Below are positions 45,609 to 56,805 of a stretch of DNA of 64,000 nucleotides, piece after piece; the first letter of the stretch is position 1; each line of letters opens with the position of its first letter. Origin of the DNA: Rozella allomycis CSF55. Taxonomy: Eukaryota; Rozellomycota. The position numbers and the translations under genes are program-made. Below the pieces are notes generated by a model. The model had not been told where the DNA came from. It worked only from the letters and a program-made list of their open reading frames with translations, and did no database searches. The DNA lies in the NCBI GenBank assembly GCA_000442015.1, contig KE561200.1, forward strand, positions 32,852 through 96,851, read 5' to 3'.

Positions 45609-47450
45609 TCAAAAGCTATAAAATTTGACCTTTGCAATCAACTTTTCATTAAAGATAAAATTTCCCTGAAGATTTAAATGAGATAAATTTGATGTTTTCA
45701 TGCTATCAAACAAATGAGTAGCGCCTAAATCGTGGATCTGATTGCATTCCAAGTCAAGAGCCCTAAGCATGCATGATGGTAATATTTGTGAAAAACGGAT
45801 AGCTGTTGCATCAGTAAGTAAATTCTTTGACAAGTCAAGAACATGCAACCTTTCAATAAGAGTGAACAAAGATTCAATATCCTCATCACACAATCTGTTT
45901 CCAGAGAAATCAATTTGTTTCAAAGATATTGGCAAACTTAAAGATGCAAAAGCATGCTTCAAACTTGGCTTTATTTGAAACTTGTCGTAAAACGATTGTT
46001 GTTGAAGTCCAGACACACATAATTCTTCAAGTTGTAAACCTCCTAGATTGAAAAAGAATGGTTTGATGTCCTGACTTGGCATTCCTTCCATGCAATCAAA
46101 AGAAAGTGATTTCAAGAATATTTTATTGCGACTCTTGAATATATTGATAATTTGGTTTAAACTTCCTGCTTGAAATGATCTCGCTTGAACAGAAAGTGTT
46201 GTTAAATAATTCTTCTTAAATCTCAAGGCTTTTGATAAAGCTACAAAACTCGTTTTCCTGATTTCTTTTGTTGCAACGCTCAATGATTGCAAAAAGTAAA
46301 GTCTTTTGCCCAACAATTTAAACGCTCTTTCATCAATATCGTAAATTGAAACAGTAAAGTCCCTTATTCGGCTTTTGTGCAGTCGGTTGAATAAACAGTA
46401 CAGTCCATTATTAATTTGAGTTGTATTGCAGTACCTTCTATTCAATCCAATCGACATTGTTGTGACTTTACACTCTTTAAGTGCTTTTGAAAGATAGATG
46501 AGCCATTCGCTGTCAAAATTATTGTCAGATAAATCAAGAGTTGTAACAGGTAGAGTTCTTATACAATCAACCAATTCAAATGGTAACATGGTCTTAATTC
46601 CAGTCAATGATAATACAGAAAGCCTATCTAAACATAAAAATGATGAAATATTGATATTGCAATTAATGTTGCACATTTCTACATTCTTAATACGTCTCGA
46701 TAACTTTAAAATATCCAAAAGTTCTGTATTTTTGCAATGAGATTTCAAATTCCAAAAAACAACTCTCTCCAATTGCTTAAAACAAGGGTCATTAAATTGA
46801 TACTTTCCACATGGAATATTACCATCCGTAAATGTTACTGATTTCAAAGTGTCCATTGAACTAAGCGATTCTATAAACTGTTTAAACCCACGGCTTTTTA
46901 AAAGTGAGCGCCCAATAACAATTTCTTTGATTGCAGACTTTTTCATCGCTACTTGAAGCTGACCAATCTCGTCACCACGAAATTCCAAAAGTGAAAAGTC
47001 AATGAAAGTTACTCTTGAATTTGGAAGCTCATTTATGATCTCTTTAATCTTTTTGGAAGATATCGCACGTATTTCTTCCTCTTCGATATCATCGTCAAGT
47101 CTGGTAAAGTCAAAATGCAATATGAATCCAAATTTCTCAGGGAGATTTAACGGTATAATCTTTTTCGAAAAGTATCTCATGTCTGATGCTACAATACATT
47201 TTAGCAAAGAAAGGGCATCTTTGGACCGACTAATGATTCTTGCCTTGACTTGTGAAAACTTGGTGTCTTTAAGATTCAAATTTGGAAAGACATCGCTAAA
47301 CTTTTCAATTTTCAGTTGTCTTTGGAGGTTCAATAACGGCCTGATCATCGTAAAAAATTTTCGGTTCGTCATTGAAAGGATCAAAAGGTCTGCAGCCTCC
47401 AACTGAAAGAAAATGATACGGATTGTTTCACTTGATAATACCGAGAGCAT
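45609..47450 (-). CDS. F-box leucine-rich-repeat protein
   Basis: One intronless frame of 613 codons. An N-terminal F-box-like helix set (LSSETIRIIFFQLEAADLLI, then MTNRKFF) would bind Skp1. It is followed by about 14 leucine-rich repeats, best seen near the C-terminus (LKQIDFSGNRLCDEDI, LHVLDLSKNLLTDATAI, LRALDLECNQIHDLGA, LSHLNLQGNFI). It is likely a substrate receptor of an SCF ubiquitin ligase, in the FBXL style. The substrate cannot be inferred. It is convergent with CWC22, 104 bp between stops. Confidence 0.72.
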   Translation of the reverse strand: MLSVLSSETIRIIFFQLEAADLLILSMTNRKFFTMIRPLLNLQRQLKIEKFSDVFPNLNLKDTKFSQVKARIISRSKDALSLLKCIVASDMRYFSKKIIPLNLPEKFGFILHFDFTRLDDDIEEEEIRAISSKKIKEIINELPNSRVTFIDFSLLEFRGDEIGQLQVAMKKSAIKEIVIGRSLLKSRGFKQFIESLSSMDTLKSVTFTDGNIPCGKYQFNDPCFKQLERVVFWNLKSHCKNTELLDILKLSRRIKNVEMCNINCNINISSFLCLDRLSVLSLTGIKTMLPFELVDCIRTLPVTTLDLSDNNFDSEWLIYLSKALKECKVTTMSIGLNRRYCNTTQINNGLYCLFNRLHKSRIRDFTVSIYDIDERAFKLLGKRLYFLQSLSVATKEIRKTSFVALSKALRFKKNYLTTLSVQARSFQAGSLNQIINIFKSRNKIFLKSLSFDCMEGMPSQDIKPFFFNLGGLQLEELCVSGLQQQSFYDKFQIKPSLKHAFASLSLPISLKQIDFSGNRLCDEDIESLFTLIERLHVLDLSKNLLTDATAIRFSQILPSCMLRALDLECNQIHDLGATHLFDSMKTSNLSHLNLQGNFIFNEKLIAKVKFYSF

Positions 47451-47586
47451 AAGAAATTTGTTTGCAAACCTACTGTAAAGGCGCAGTCAATCTGACAGGA
47501 TGAAGCTTTACAGTTTAAAAAGTCAAAATTAATAACTAATGCAAATTATTTAAACAAATTTATATGTATTTATTACAGCTCGTATT

Positions 47587-49255
47587 TTAATTCAATAGAA
47601 ATTGTTGAGCCTGTTCTTTAGTGCCTTCTGGATTATCCAGTTGCCATTCAATCATTTTATTCGAGTAAAAAGAAATTTGTGTTTTTTCTATGCCTAGGAC
47701 ATCTATTAATTCATGACCCTATGATTTTCTTCATGTAACTCTTACATTTAATAATGGTCGCATGTCCCAGCATCCATCCAAGTTAAATAATTCAACGGAT
47801 CTGAAAATCTCCTTGTTTATTTGCACAATCTCTTGAAAGCTTTTTATGGAATGTGAAACTTCATGAATAGAAGCCATCAAAAGGCACATAGGCCACAAGG
47901 GTCCTACGCTTCTTAAAAATAGACCAACATATTTTCTGGACTTTTGCACCGGGAAATTATCCATAAATGATTTGGTATTTAAAAGTCCCGTTACGCATAC
48001 CTTTAAATTTTTAATGTCTTTATTGGTAGCCTTTAAAGAATGAGTCGCTATAAATGAAACTAGAGGAATTTCATTTCTTTTCTTTCCAGATGCGTTATTA
48101 ACAAAATAGCCATGCAATGGCAATAATCCCAATCCATACATACAAAGGCGTTGGTCAATTGAATCGATTGATTGTTTAAACGGTTGACTGTCGATAAATC
48201 TGAAAGTGAAAATAAATTTATCAAGCGTACTTTTTATAATTTTTAAGATACAAGTCCACAAAACAATCAAATTTTTCTTCTGGGCAATCAACTGCATTGA
48301 ATGTGTTAGAATCTTCGACTAATGAATCAAGTTTAAGTTCACATCCCCATCGAAACACATTGGAACACATTTTTGTTTTGACAATCAAGTTTAAAGAATC
48401 AGTCCGATTTTTATGTTTAAACATTTTATCCAGCTCGGTTCGTACTCTTTCACGGCTCACTTTATCGTGAAACGCTTCGATAACACTCTTATCTTCAACT
48501 GCTTCAAAGATTTCTTTTTCTATCGAATAAGAAAATCTAGAGGCGAACCTTTTTCCATGATAGATAAACAGTTACCTTATTGTTCGTAATATTCTTAATG
48601 GATCGTCGAGAAAGGTTTCTTTTGGTGGCAAAGGTGTTCTAATAATTCGGTTCTTCAAATCTTCTAAACCTCTTTTTGTGAAGTCTTCCACAATCTTTGT
48701 GTGAATGTTGAAAAATAATGCATTTATTGTAATATCTCGGCGAAGAGCATCTTCCAGAGGTGTACCAAATGTAACATGGGATGGTATTCTTGAATTGTCA
48801 GCATATCAACTATAGAAATAAATTAAGGAATTACTTTTCACTTCTCAAGTTAACAAAATCGATTTGATGTCCAAATAATTTAACAGTTGCTGTTTCCAGA
48901 TGCTTACTTTTATCTGGATTACTTCCAATAACGCCGATTGAAATATGCGGCAACTTTAATTCATTCACATAAGAATCAAGCTTTTTGGCAAACTGTTCAC
49001 CCGTCATGGTATCTAGCGCTACATCAATATCGTCACAAGATATGCCCAGTAACTTTCTCAAAGTGAAAAGCATCTTACTTTATCACGGACCCAGCCTCCA
49101 GCGATTCTACATACTACGTTCAACTTGTAATGTTTGACACAGTTAACAAGAACTTGACAAATTTGTTCTTCTGTTTTGTTCAAGATTATCATATTTTCAG
49201 GCGTCCGTAAGTCTTCGGGGCTTAGTTTGAACTGTGATCTATAAATATTTGTCAT
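47587..49255 (-). CDS. CCA1: CCA tRNA nucleotidyltransferase
   Basis: Adds CCA to tRNA 3' ends. Six exons with introns of 26-30 nt. The class II nucleotidyltransferase core begins VVCRIAGGWVRDKLLG, with the metal-binding DDIDVALD, then VNLRSEKYADNSRIPSH and FGTPLEDALRRDITINALFFN, and the amino-acid NTP-recognition motif FLDDPLRILR then FASRFSY. The C-terminal body ends IEWQLDNPEGTKEQAQQF. The start at 49255 (MTNIYRSQ) is the first ATG in frame. The intron at 48807-48834 restores EKYADN only with a TG 3' end. The enzyme normally serves nucleus, cytosol and mitochondrion. tRNA genes in the window indeed lack encoded CCA. Confidence 0.92.
48807..48834 (-). other. GT-TG intron in CCA1
   Basis: A 28-nt intron from GTAATT to TAGTTG. 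Splicing at TG gives LRSEKYADNSRIP, which is a conserved block. Splicing at the internal TATAG, two bases earlier than the TG, gives an immediate stop. Confidence 0.75.
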
Positions 49256-49382
49256 TTGATTAAGCGGATCATATGCATTCAAAATTTACAACGAATCAGT
49301 GATTCATGATTGAGATTTATTTGTGACAAAAACTGCCCTTTAAGGAAATTAAAAAATTTACAGTGCAAGCCATTATCTGTCA

Positions 49383-50526
49383 ATGAACACAAAATATAGG
49401 CTAGTAGATCTTTTTGCGCAAGGTTCTTTTCAAGAAGTAATATCTAAGAAGTTATTTGAAACTTTTCACGAGAAGTTAATACAAGCGGACTCATACTTTT
49501 GCTTGGCGGAATACCAAAAGGCAGCTGTAACGATACTACAATAATTTAAAAGGGCTTATATTTTAAATTAACACGTGAGACCTCTGGAAAGCTTGTCTCA
49601 TTGACTAGACTGGCGCAAGTAGGACTGCAAATGCCAAAGTTTACGGTGGAAGATAATGGCAAAGAGATTAGTCTTTTAACATATACTAAGAATATGATGG
49701 ATCGATTAAATCATAAAAAGTAAATGTCTTCATCGTTCGAGAAAGAAATAGTTCAATTATTGATAACAGATTTCATTATTTCAGAGGAAAACTAGAACTT
49801 TACAATCATAATTTTGAAGCAGCGCTGCCAGTATTTGAGCATATTTTACCAAAAATGGACTCTTGGCTTCCGATAAATATCTTTGCCAATTATTACAAAG
49901 GCGTTTGTCATTTGCTAATGGGTAACAAAATTCAATAAAACCAAAAATAGATAACGATAAAAAATCCATGAAATGTTTTGAAGAGACGATTAGAGAGTAT
50001 ATGACATCAAAAGAAAAAATAGTCAATGATATGCCATTAATTTTCGATGAGGATATTATTGAATCACATGGACCGTTAAATAACGATCGTAGGATTTTTC
50101 GATGTATTAAATTCAGATATTATGGCTGCTAATTGCTTTGTGAATGCAGTTCTAAATCACTCAGCTTTATCTACCTCTATGGAATTGATAGATTATGATT
50201 TCATTATAACTCATTTAAAAGCCATTTTAACAGAAGAATACAGTAACCATCTTACCTTTAAGCAGCGCGCCTTCGCGCATTATTTGATAGCAACTCTAAT
50301 CTCTCGACAGAGTGACTACGAAGATTCCAAGAATCTTGCAAGGTTTCATTTTACAAAATCAATGACTTGCGACGCTAAACTGTTAAATTCGGTTAATGCC
50401 AATGCAGAATGCGAACGCTTTTTCGCTTTCAATAACTTTCTTAAGACTGACTTACTCATGTCAAAACTTTTAAGTCAAAATGCAAGACAAATGCCATTGA
50501 AATCATTTAACATTATGATTAATTAA
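49383..50526 (+). CDS. Helical-repeat (TPR-like) protein, function unknown
   Basis: Five exons joined by introns of 26-29 nt; about 340 residues. Paired amphipathic helices suggest TPR-like repeats (QADSYFCLAEYQKAAGLYFKL, shown in part as YFCLAEYQKAAGLYF; LELYNHNFEAALPVFEHIL; NYYKGVCHLLM). The spacing resembles subunits of APC/C (APC7), cohesin loader (MAU2) or PCI-type scaffolds, but I cannot choose. No enzymatic motif is seen. It is divergent from CCA1 with 127 bp between starts and convergent with LSM6. Confidence 0.5.
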
Positions 50527-50570
50527 TAAATTAGTTTATTATTGGGCATTAGCTTTTAAGATGGGGTTTT

Positions 50571-50807
50571 CTAGGTTTGAGAGGTTGAAGTTGCGCTAAT
50601 ATACAAGACATTATTTCCTCTGACAAAAGCATCGCCATATTTATTTTTCAATTGTCCGTTCACATATTCTTCAGTGTTTTCCAAAACTAAATTCATGTAG
50701 CCGTCTAGGCAAACCAAGATTCCTTTGTAATCGACATTTGAGTTTAGTTTAACGTGTACTTGTTTACCAATTACAAGTCGCAAAAAATCAGAAGGAGTTT
50801 GAGCCAT
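50571..50807 (-). CDS. LSM6: LSM6 small nuclear RNA/decay factor
   Basis: A single exon of 78 codons from the ATG at 50807. It has Sm1 and Sm2 motifs: TPSDFLRLVIGKQVHVKLNS, VDYKGILVCLDGYMNLVLE and YGDAFVRGNNVLYI. LSM6 is part of the LSM1-7 ring (mRNA decay) and LSM2-8 ring (U6 snRNA). An upstream in-frame ATG exists but would overlap the RAD23 start and extend the protein beyond the family's normal N-terminus, so 50807 is preferred. Confidence 0.93.
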   Translation of the reverse strand: MAQTPSDFLRLVIGKQVHVKLNSNVDYKGILVCLDGYMNLVLENTEEYVNGQLKNKYGDAFVRGNNVLYISATSTSQT

Positions 50808-50843
50808 CAAATCCAAAAAGTTCAAACTTTTGGAAAATTCACA
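50808..50843. promoter_or_regulatory. Shared divergent promoter space, LSM6/RAD23
   Basis: 36 bp between divergent start codons of two housekeeping genes; no recognised element. Confidence 0.4.
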
Positions 50844-52003
50844 ATGAAAATCACCCTTCGTACTCTTCAACAAAAGTCTTATCCTTTGGAAGTCGAGCCA
50901 GAATCAACTGTTTCTACTTTGAAAACTAAAATTGAGGGAGACTTTGGTCATCCTGTAGCTTCTCAAAAATTGATATACTCTGGCCAAATATTGCAAGACG
51001 ACCGCACTATCGCCAGTTACAATGTCAAAGAGAATGATTTTTTTGTTCTTATGATTACAAAGGTAAATTTCTTAGAAGCCCTTGTGATAGGCACCTATGA
51101 AAGCGCCGGCTGCTGTGTCAACACCATCAACGCCGGTAGCAAGCAATTCAAGCGTACCCGTGGCAAAAACTTCAAATCCCCCCGAAACATCCGGAAATGT
51201 GGCTTCAACTGAAAGTGCTACTGCTGCTGGAAATGCCCCCAGCCAACCCCATCCAAGTCAAATGTTTGGAGGTAAAAAAATGTATATAGTTACATTTAGT
51301 TTCAAGGGAACAATATGAAGCAATGTTGAACAATCTTGTTGAAATGGGTTTCCCAAAAGAACAAGTTGTTAGTGCATTGAAGGCTAGCTATTTCAATGCT
51401 GACAGAGCAGTAGAGTTTTTGATGAACGTAATCTTGTTTTTTAGTTAAATAGCAGGGAATTCCTAGTGATGCCGCTGAAAACAACCAGTCACCACCAACT
51501 GCAACGAATCCAGTGACACCTGCAGCAACTGGGAATGCAGTCGCACAGGAAAGTTTGCCTTCAAATCCTAACGCACTGAGTGGAATTTCTTCTGACCCCC
51601 AATTACAACAGTTAAGGCAAATTGTTCAATCCAATCCGCAAGTTTTGCAGCCATTGCTTCAGCAATTAGGAATGAACAATCCCGAATTAATGCAAGTAAT
51701 AGACCCACCTTTTGTAATAAAGGCAATAAGTGAAAATCCAGAGGCTTTCTTACAAATGCTTTCCCAGCAAGGTGAAAATATGGAAGAATACGATGAAGGT
51801 ACTGAGCAGGAAGGCGTTCAATACATTCAAGTTACTCCAGAAGAAGAAGAAGCCATAAATAGAGTAATAACTCATTTTAAAATTCATTTTAGTTAACGGC
51901 ACTTGGATTTGACCGTGCCAGAGCAATAGAAGCCTTTTTTGCTTGCGACAAAAACGAGACTATGGCTGCCAATTATTTATTTGATAGCATGGATGAGCAA
52001 TAA
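50844..52003 (+). CDS. RAD23: RAD23 ubiquitin-shuttle and nucleotide-excision-repair protein
   Basis: Five exons with introns of 25-30 nt. Domains in order are an N-terminal UBL ([30 protein letters not shown]), a Ser/Thr/Pro/Ala linker, UBA1 ([20 protein letters not shown]), the XPC/Rad4-binding domain ([34 protein letters not shown]) and UBA2 ([26 protein letters not shown]). RAD23 delivers ubiquitylated cargo to the proteasome and stabilises Rad4/XPC in repair. All four domains are complete. Confidence 0.94.
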
Positions 52004-52130
52004 AGGTCTCTTTTAATTTTATTACTAAGATAGCTTTTAAATTAAACAATACATGTCGCAAATGTCGTGTCGTTAGGTCCCCATCGAAATCGAAATGTTT
52101 GATAAAATTTATCCTGTCCCTGAAAGTGTA

Positions 52131-52203
52131 GCCTTCTTAGCTCAGTTGGCAGAGCGCATGCCTAGTAAGCATGAGGTCGAGTGTTCAAATCCCTCAGAAG
52201 GCA
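52131..52203 (+). tRNA. tRNA-Thr (AGT)
   Basis: A 73-nt cloverleaf with acceptor stem GCCTTCT/AGAAGGC, D-arm GCTC..GAGC, anticodon stem CATGC/GCATG around loop CTAGTAA (anticodon AGT), T-arm GAGTG/CCCTC with loop TTCAAAT (one mismatch), and discriminator A. There is no intron and no encoded CCA. A-box and B-box promoter sequences are present internally. Confidence 0.93.
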
Positions 52204-52212
52204 TATGTTACC

Positions 52213-52217
52213 TTTTT
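52213..52217 (+). terminator. Pol III terminator of tRNA-Thr
   Basis: A run of five T starts nine bases after the tRNA-Thr 3' end. Confidence 0.75.
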
Positions 52218-52245
52218 GGACTTTGTTTTCTATTTGTAAACAATA

Positions 52246-55200
52246 ATGCAAATGCAAGTTTTGCAGTCTACTAATATTCCCTGGAGCAATATTCTTTCAT
52301 TTAACTTATTGAAACAACGAAACGATCCTATTTTTGATGAATTGATTGACTCATTAATTGACAGCAATGCAACAAAGGATGATTTAAAGCGTTCTATTGA
52401 TGAATGGGTTAACCTGTTTAATGTAAAGGGTTAAAGGATACAATATAGTTTATGAAGCAGGGTCTTATCCTTCGCACAGAGTATTTGGCCACGGCAGATG
52501 AAGAGATCACCCAACTTCAGGTATAAGTTTCCATAGAACTGGAAAGAATGAAATTGATGCCCTAAAAATAAAATCAAGCCCTGACCAGATTTTTTTCGAC
52601 AGAAATATCTCGGATTATGAAAGTCGACTGCAGGAATTGCAAAACGAGCTGACCGTATAACATAATATTGTACCTTTCCCATAGAATGCCCAAATTCAAA
52701 ATTCAAAATATGAAGACCAAGTTATGGAACTGAAAGAAGAAAACAGAAGGTCCCAAGGTATGCAATGAAACTTCTACCATAACAAGATCTTTTGTGTGAA
52801 GAGTTGTCTAATGAGAATAAGACATTGGAGAGTGAAATTAAATCACTAGAAGACACTTTGCAGAAAGAAAGACTTGATTCTTTGAACCAATTACAAGTAA
52901 ATGATTGATATTGCCAATATTATGAGTTTGAAACTAAAATTGAACGAATATGAACTCAAGTTGGATCAGTCAGAAAAGGAAATAAAGAATTATAAAAGCT
53001 CTCTTCAAAAAATAAAGGATCAGCTATCTTTAAAGAAGGAGCAAGATGATGAATACAAAAAGATAATTAGAGACAAAAATTCAGAGGCATCTAGGTATTT
53101 GAAAGAAATCGAGGACACAGTACGCAAATACGACTCACTGAAACTGGAAAATGATAATAATATACTCTGTCTAAAGAAATTGAGGGACGATTATGAAAAG
53201 TAAGAAAGAAAATTACCTTACATCTTGAGTTTGAGAAACGAAAAAAGAGAACTTGAAATTGTCGTACAAGAAAATGACACATTGCTAAGATCATTAGAGA
53301 ATGACAAGCAATCTTTAGAACGGAAATTAAATGAAGCATTGGCTAAACTGGAAGAGAGAAACAACTTGGATGAAGTTGTATTTGATGAAATAAAAGAGCA
53401 AATTGCGGAATGGACTGTAAAGATACTTTTGTATTTACCAAAGGATGTTCTAGAAACAAAAGAAAAGGAGATATGCCGATTGATTGATGAAAACGAGCGA
53501 TTGAAAAATGATATGATTAAAAAGAATATAGAGTTAGAGGAATATGGATTTAATCTACAAACAATCGTTGAAAAGGACGAAAAGATAAAGGAGCTTTCTG
53601 ACGCACTTGATGATGCATATCAAGACTTTGAGGCCCTTGGAGGGACCATGGTGAATATAGAATCACAAAGCAGGGAAAGAATATCTGAAAATGGAGAAAT
53701 TAATGATTTGGCAAATAAATTGCGACATCAAATAAAATTAAACGAGGATTTAGAAAGTCGTTGTGTACAATTGGAAACAGAAATAGTTCATTTTCGTTCA
53801 ATGATTTACCGATACGAAAGTGGTAAATATTTATAGTTAGTTGAAATAGGTGAGTATGGATTGACTGAAGCAAACCATGAAATCTCCAAATTAAAGAAAT
53901 CAATTCTAACGAAAGATAATGAAATAAATGAGCTTGTGCAAAATGTAAATCATTTAGAACACGAAGTAAAACTTGATATGGAATTAAAGAGATCAACGAC
54001 CTGGTCGAAGAGAATTTAGCGATAAAGGAAAAATACAATGTCAATGAAAATGAATTAAGGAAAACAACTAGAGCATTAAGGGCTTTAGAGAGTGAAAAAT
54101 TAAGGGCGGAAAACTATCAGTTGAGAAAAGAAATTGACGACTTGGAAGAAGAAAGGATCAAGCTGAAGAATCAAATCAGAGTCAAAGTTAAAGAAAAGGC
54201 TGAAGGTGCATTAAGCATTGGAATGAAAGTTACGGATATATTATATCTTGAAGAAGGAGTTCAACATGAACCCCAAGCGGAAGAAAATACGAAAAAGTTT
54301 GTTCAAAATGAACAGTTAAGGTTTTCAGACAAGAATATAATGACAGACAATTTAACACAAATAAAAGATGATAAAAAAGTAACTAATTCATTCGTACAGT
54401 CCTCATTTGACAAATTTGAAAAAGCCATACAATCTGAATTGTCGACGTCCGAGCAAGAAATCCAAACGGTATTTTTTCAAAAGGGCCAGTCAATTCAAAC
54501 GATTGAGCAAGGAGTCGGAGATTCTAAATATATCAAAGAGCTTGAAGATCGATATGAGCAAATTAAAGAGAAATTAAGAAATGTTTTAAACAAGAGAATT
54601 CAAGAAGATGAAGAAAATAATTCTAGATTCATCGATTTGACTGACAAAGTAACCTTCAATTTAAAGTAAAAGAGTATGAAAATGAAATTAACCAATTGAA
54701 ACAAGTGATAGAGAGTTATTCAAAAGGTGAACATCCCATAAATCAATTCTATAAAGCTTCCATGGAAACCCTGGAAGAGCAATTGAAATACAAGGAAAAG
54801 ATAATTTTCAATTTAGAGAAACTATTGAAAGAGGCGCAAGNAGAGACACTATTGAAAGAGGCGCAAGAATCGGTTTATGAAAAATTGGAAACTCGTAAAT
54901 AAATATGCTTTCATAGAGTTAGAAAAAAATGAATTAAAGAATTACTATGATACTTTAAAGGAGAAAAAAAATCTCCTTGTATCTCAAAGCCTGGTTGAGA
55001 AACCAGTTCAACTAGAACCTCAAAATAACTTGTAAACAAACAAAAGTTTCATAATAGCAACGACATTCGAATGCTAAAACAAGATTTTCATCAAACTGTA
55101 AAAATAAAAGTAAAGCAAAATGATCTTAATTAAAGGAATATGAAATCGAAACCCTTCAATTAACAATAAATACCCTGGAAAGAGAATTGAATTTAGAAAA

Positions 55201-56717
55201 ACAGAAACATTCTTCATTAAATAAAGCCTTAGATCAATTGAAACATCAAACAGACGAAAAAGATCTTGAAATTAAGGACTTGCAAAGAAAGGTAAGCACC
55301 TATAACGTTATGTAAAAGGTGGCCTTCTTGAAGCAAAAAGGAAAGAGTGAATTAGAGAAAGAAAAGAAGGATCTAGAAAGAATATCTTTAGAAAAGGAAA
55401 AGCTTCGTGTTGAAAATGAACAAAGAATATTGAAGAGATCAAATTCTTCATTAACTGAAATCTCTAAATACAAGAGAGAAATGGAAAAGATGAAAGAGGA
55501 AATCAAAGAAAAAGAAAATTTGATCAATGAACTTTACCAAATAAAGGAACAAAAAGATAAAATGGCCAATGATTTGGTAAAGAAGAGTGTTTTTGCCACA
55601 AATTGTTCAATTAAAATATCCAAATTACAAAATCAAATTTCTGATCTAAAAGAGGAAAATGCTAGAATAAAAGAAAGAGGTAATGTTCTATTGTGAATTT
55701 TCAGAGTTGATCTTAATGAAAAAGAGAGACCAGAAACAACAAGAGTAAAAACTTGGGAAGCCGAAAGAAAACTTCAAAGAAAATTAAAAACATGTCAAAT
55801 TCAATTAGAAGAAACTGTATCAAAGTTAAGATCGAAAGAATCTGAAATCAATTCTCTAAAGGACTTGATTCAAAAACAAGCAACACCGTCAAATAAAAAT
55901 GAAGTTGAAAAATTTAATCATTTACTAAAATCAATCGAATCTAAAAGTTTGGAAATCAAAAACTTAAAATCCCAATTGGATGCCCTGGAAAGCAAAGACT
56001 TTCACGACGAATTGAAAGCATCGAAAATCAAAGATTTAGAATCACGAATAGAACATTTAATGGATATTTCCGAATCGTCGCGTGAAATTAAAGACTACTT
56101 GACAGAGATCGGCAATTTAACAAAAGAGGTTGTAGAATGGAAAAGTAAATACGAAGCTGCCCAATTCGAGCAAACCAAAAACCAAAAAGAAATTGACCGC
56201 TTAAATCATAATATTAAAGATCTAGAAGGTCTTCTATTCACTAAAGAGAAGGCCAAGAAAATGTCTCTCGAATTGGAATCATTGAGAAAGGAAAATACAG
56301 AATTAAAAAATTGTCTTCTTGAGACTTCTAAATTTGAAAAGTAATGAGCGCTTTTCATAAATAATAAAGCCTTCAAGAAGAAAACCAAAAACTAATGTCT
56401 GAAATTTCTGTATTGAAATCTAAACTCCAGTCGTTTACAGGGTCTTCTACAGTCGCACCCAAGAAGAAATGGGAATTCGAAGTAAGATTTTAATTAAATA
56501 TTTAAACTAGATCGAGTCACTTCAATCGCAAGTTCAAAGTCTGTCAGAAAAATTAGAGAAACCCAAATCAGACGATTTTGAAAGTTTAAGACAAAAGGTT
56601 CAAAAATATGAAGACTCTAATGTTTTGTTGATCAACGAATTGAAAGAAATCAGGGATAGTTATCAACTAATTAAGGCAGAGAATCTTAGACTCAAACAAG
56701 CCAAAAGTTTTGAATAA
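52246..56717 (+). CDS. CEP290: CEP290 ciliary transition-zone coiled-coil protein
   Basis: Seventeen exons joined by introns of about 22-30 nt encode a nearly continuous coiled coil of about 1,350 residues. Several blocks align with CEP290: the start IPWSNILSFNLLKQRNDP (human INWKEIMKVDPDDLP), YESGEYGLTEANHEI followed by INDLVEEN, LEEERIKLKNQIR, and the C-terminal VKTWEAERKLQRKL with LKDLI. CEP290 tethers the ciliary membrane to transition-zone microtubules. This copy is much shorter than animal CEP290 (about 2,480 residues). A short duplication flanks the N at 54841. The intron at 52897-52924 restores frame only with a TG 3' end. The start lies 42 bp after the tRNA-Thr gene. The identity rests on these blocks, not on coiled-coil character alone. 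Confidence 0.75.
52897..52924 (+). other. GT-TG intron in CEP290
   Basis: A 28-nt intron from GTAAAT to TTATG. With TG the frame continues QLQSLKLKLNEYELK; with the AG two bases downstream the frame ends in a stop after eight codons. Confidence 0.65.
54815..54867 (+). repeat. N-joined direct duplication (haplotype-like) 7
   Basis: A 26-base block (coding LLKEAQ) recurs on both sides of the N at 54841, with one base difference. Confidence 0.7.
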
Positions 56718-56805
56718 TCAATAAAAAATATTTCATTTTGTCTTCGCATCCTTCTTATTTTTTCCATTTGTTTCCGCGAAATATCCGATATCTTAATTCA
56801 AGATC

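Noticed and set aside
52246-56717. Generic myosin-tail or SMC coiled coil
   Set aside because: The YESGEYGL, LEEERIKLKNQIR and VKTWEAERKLQRKL blocks match CEP290; no motor or ATPase head is present.
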